Shown here in pieces: positions 6,859-6,941 of a DNA stretch of 6,941 nt. A program made the translations under genes and the position numbers. Origin of the DNA: a bacterium (GTDB lineage Bacteria > Gemmatimonadota > Gemmatimonadetes > Gemmatimonadales > Gemmatimonadaceae); the NCBI GenBank assembly GCA_021802745.1, contig JAJZRK010000171.1:1-6941 (forward strand), read 5' to 3'. Under the pieces are notes generated by a model. The model worked only from the letters and a program-made list of their open reading frames with translations. It made no database searches and was not told the DNA's origin. Position 1 is the first letter of the stretch; each line of letters opens with the position of its first letter.

Positions 6859-6941
6859 ACTGCTGATTGAGGATTGGGAATTCGGAACGGGATTCAGGAT
6901 CGCGATTCAGGAATGCGACTGGCGATTCCTCGGCGAATCGC
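6859..6941. repeat. Intergenic repeat, right copy, running off the window
   Basis: Same family and orientation as 6120-6188, with repeated GATTC/GGATTC words. Its last part forms a small hairpin: GCGATTC (6922-6928) pairs with GAATCGC (6935-6941) around a 6-nt loop. The element may continue past the window end, so its full length and the next gene are unknown. Confidence 0.75.

Overview
This is a GC-rich chromosomal window from a diderm bacterium. A probable outer-membrane barrel protein and genome-typical Lon, Ffh and DUF445 genes show this. The mix of very GC-rich genes, an apparent lack of Shine-Dalgarno sites and intergenic repeats of the 'gattgaggattgggaattcgg' and 'cacggagacacggag' kinds makes me think of Gemmatimonadota or a similar environmental lineage. 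That assignment is inference from general impression, not proven here. No phage, plasmid, transposase, CRISPR, rRNA or tRNA gene is visible.

Layout. Positions 1-147 are non-coding and hold a large imperfect hairpin built from heptamer repeats. Positions 148-4490 (minus strand) form a tight three-gene operon read right to left: lon (ATP-dependent protease, GTG start), a small SET-domain protein-lysine methyltransferase 7 bp after it, and a DUF445/YjiN-type membrane protein 13 bp after that. Positions 4491-4800 are the divergent promoter region between lon and ffh. They hold overlapping palindromes next to lon and a perfect 39-bp inverted repeat in the middle. Positions 4801-6120 (plus) are ffh, the signal recognition particle GTPase. 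Positions 6192-6824 (minus) encode an exported small beta-barrel protein, convergent with ffh and flanked on both sides by copies of a third repeat family. The window ends at 6941 inside the right-hand copy.

How the genes fit together. Lon (protein quality control) and Ffh (co-translational membrane targeting) are housekeeping genes sharing a divergent promoter region. The SET protein and DUF445 protein appear to be co-transcribed with lon, which suggests but does not prove a link between lysine methylation, proteostasis and the envelope. All three transcription-unit starts have a TANNNT-like hexamer (GATACT for the barrel gene) 6-7 nt before the start codon and no clear ribosome binding site, which suggests leaderless mRNAs.

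The coding content is ordinary. The less ordinary signals are the three iteron-like intergenic repeat families, one of which occupies each gap between transcription units, and a strict absence of the hexamer RTCGAC, visible as forced synonymous codon choice before aspartate.
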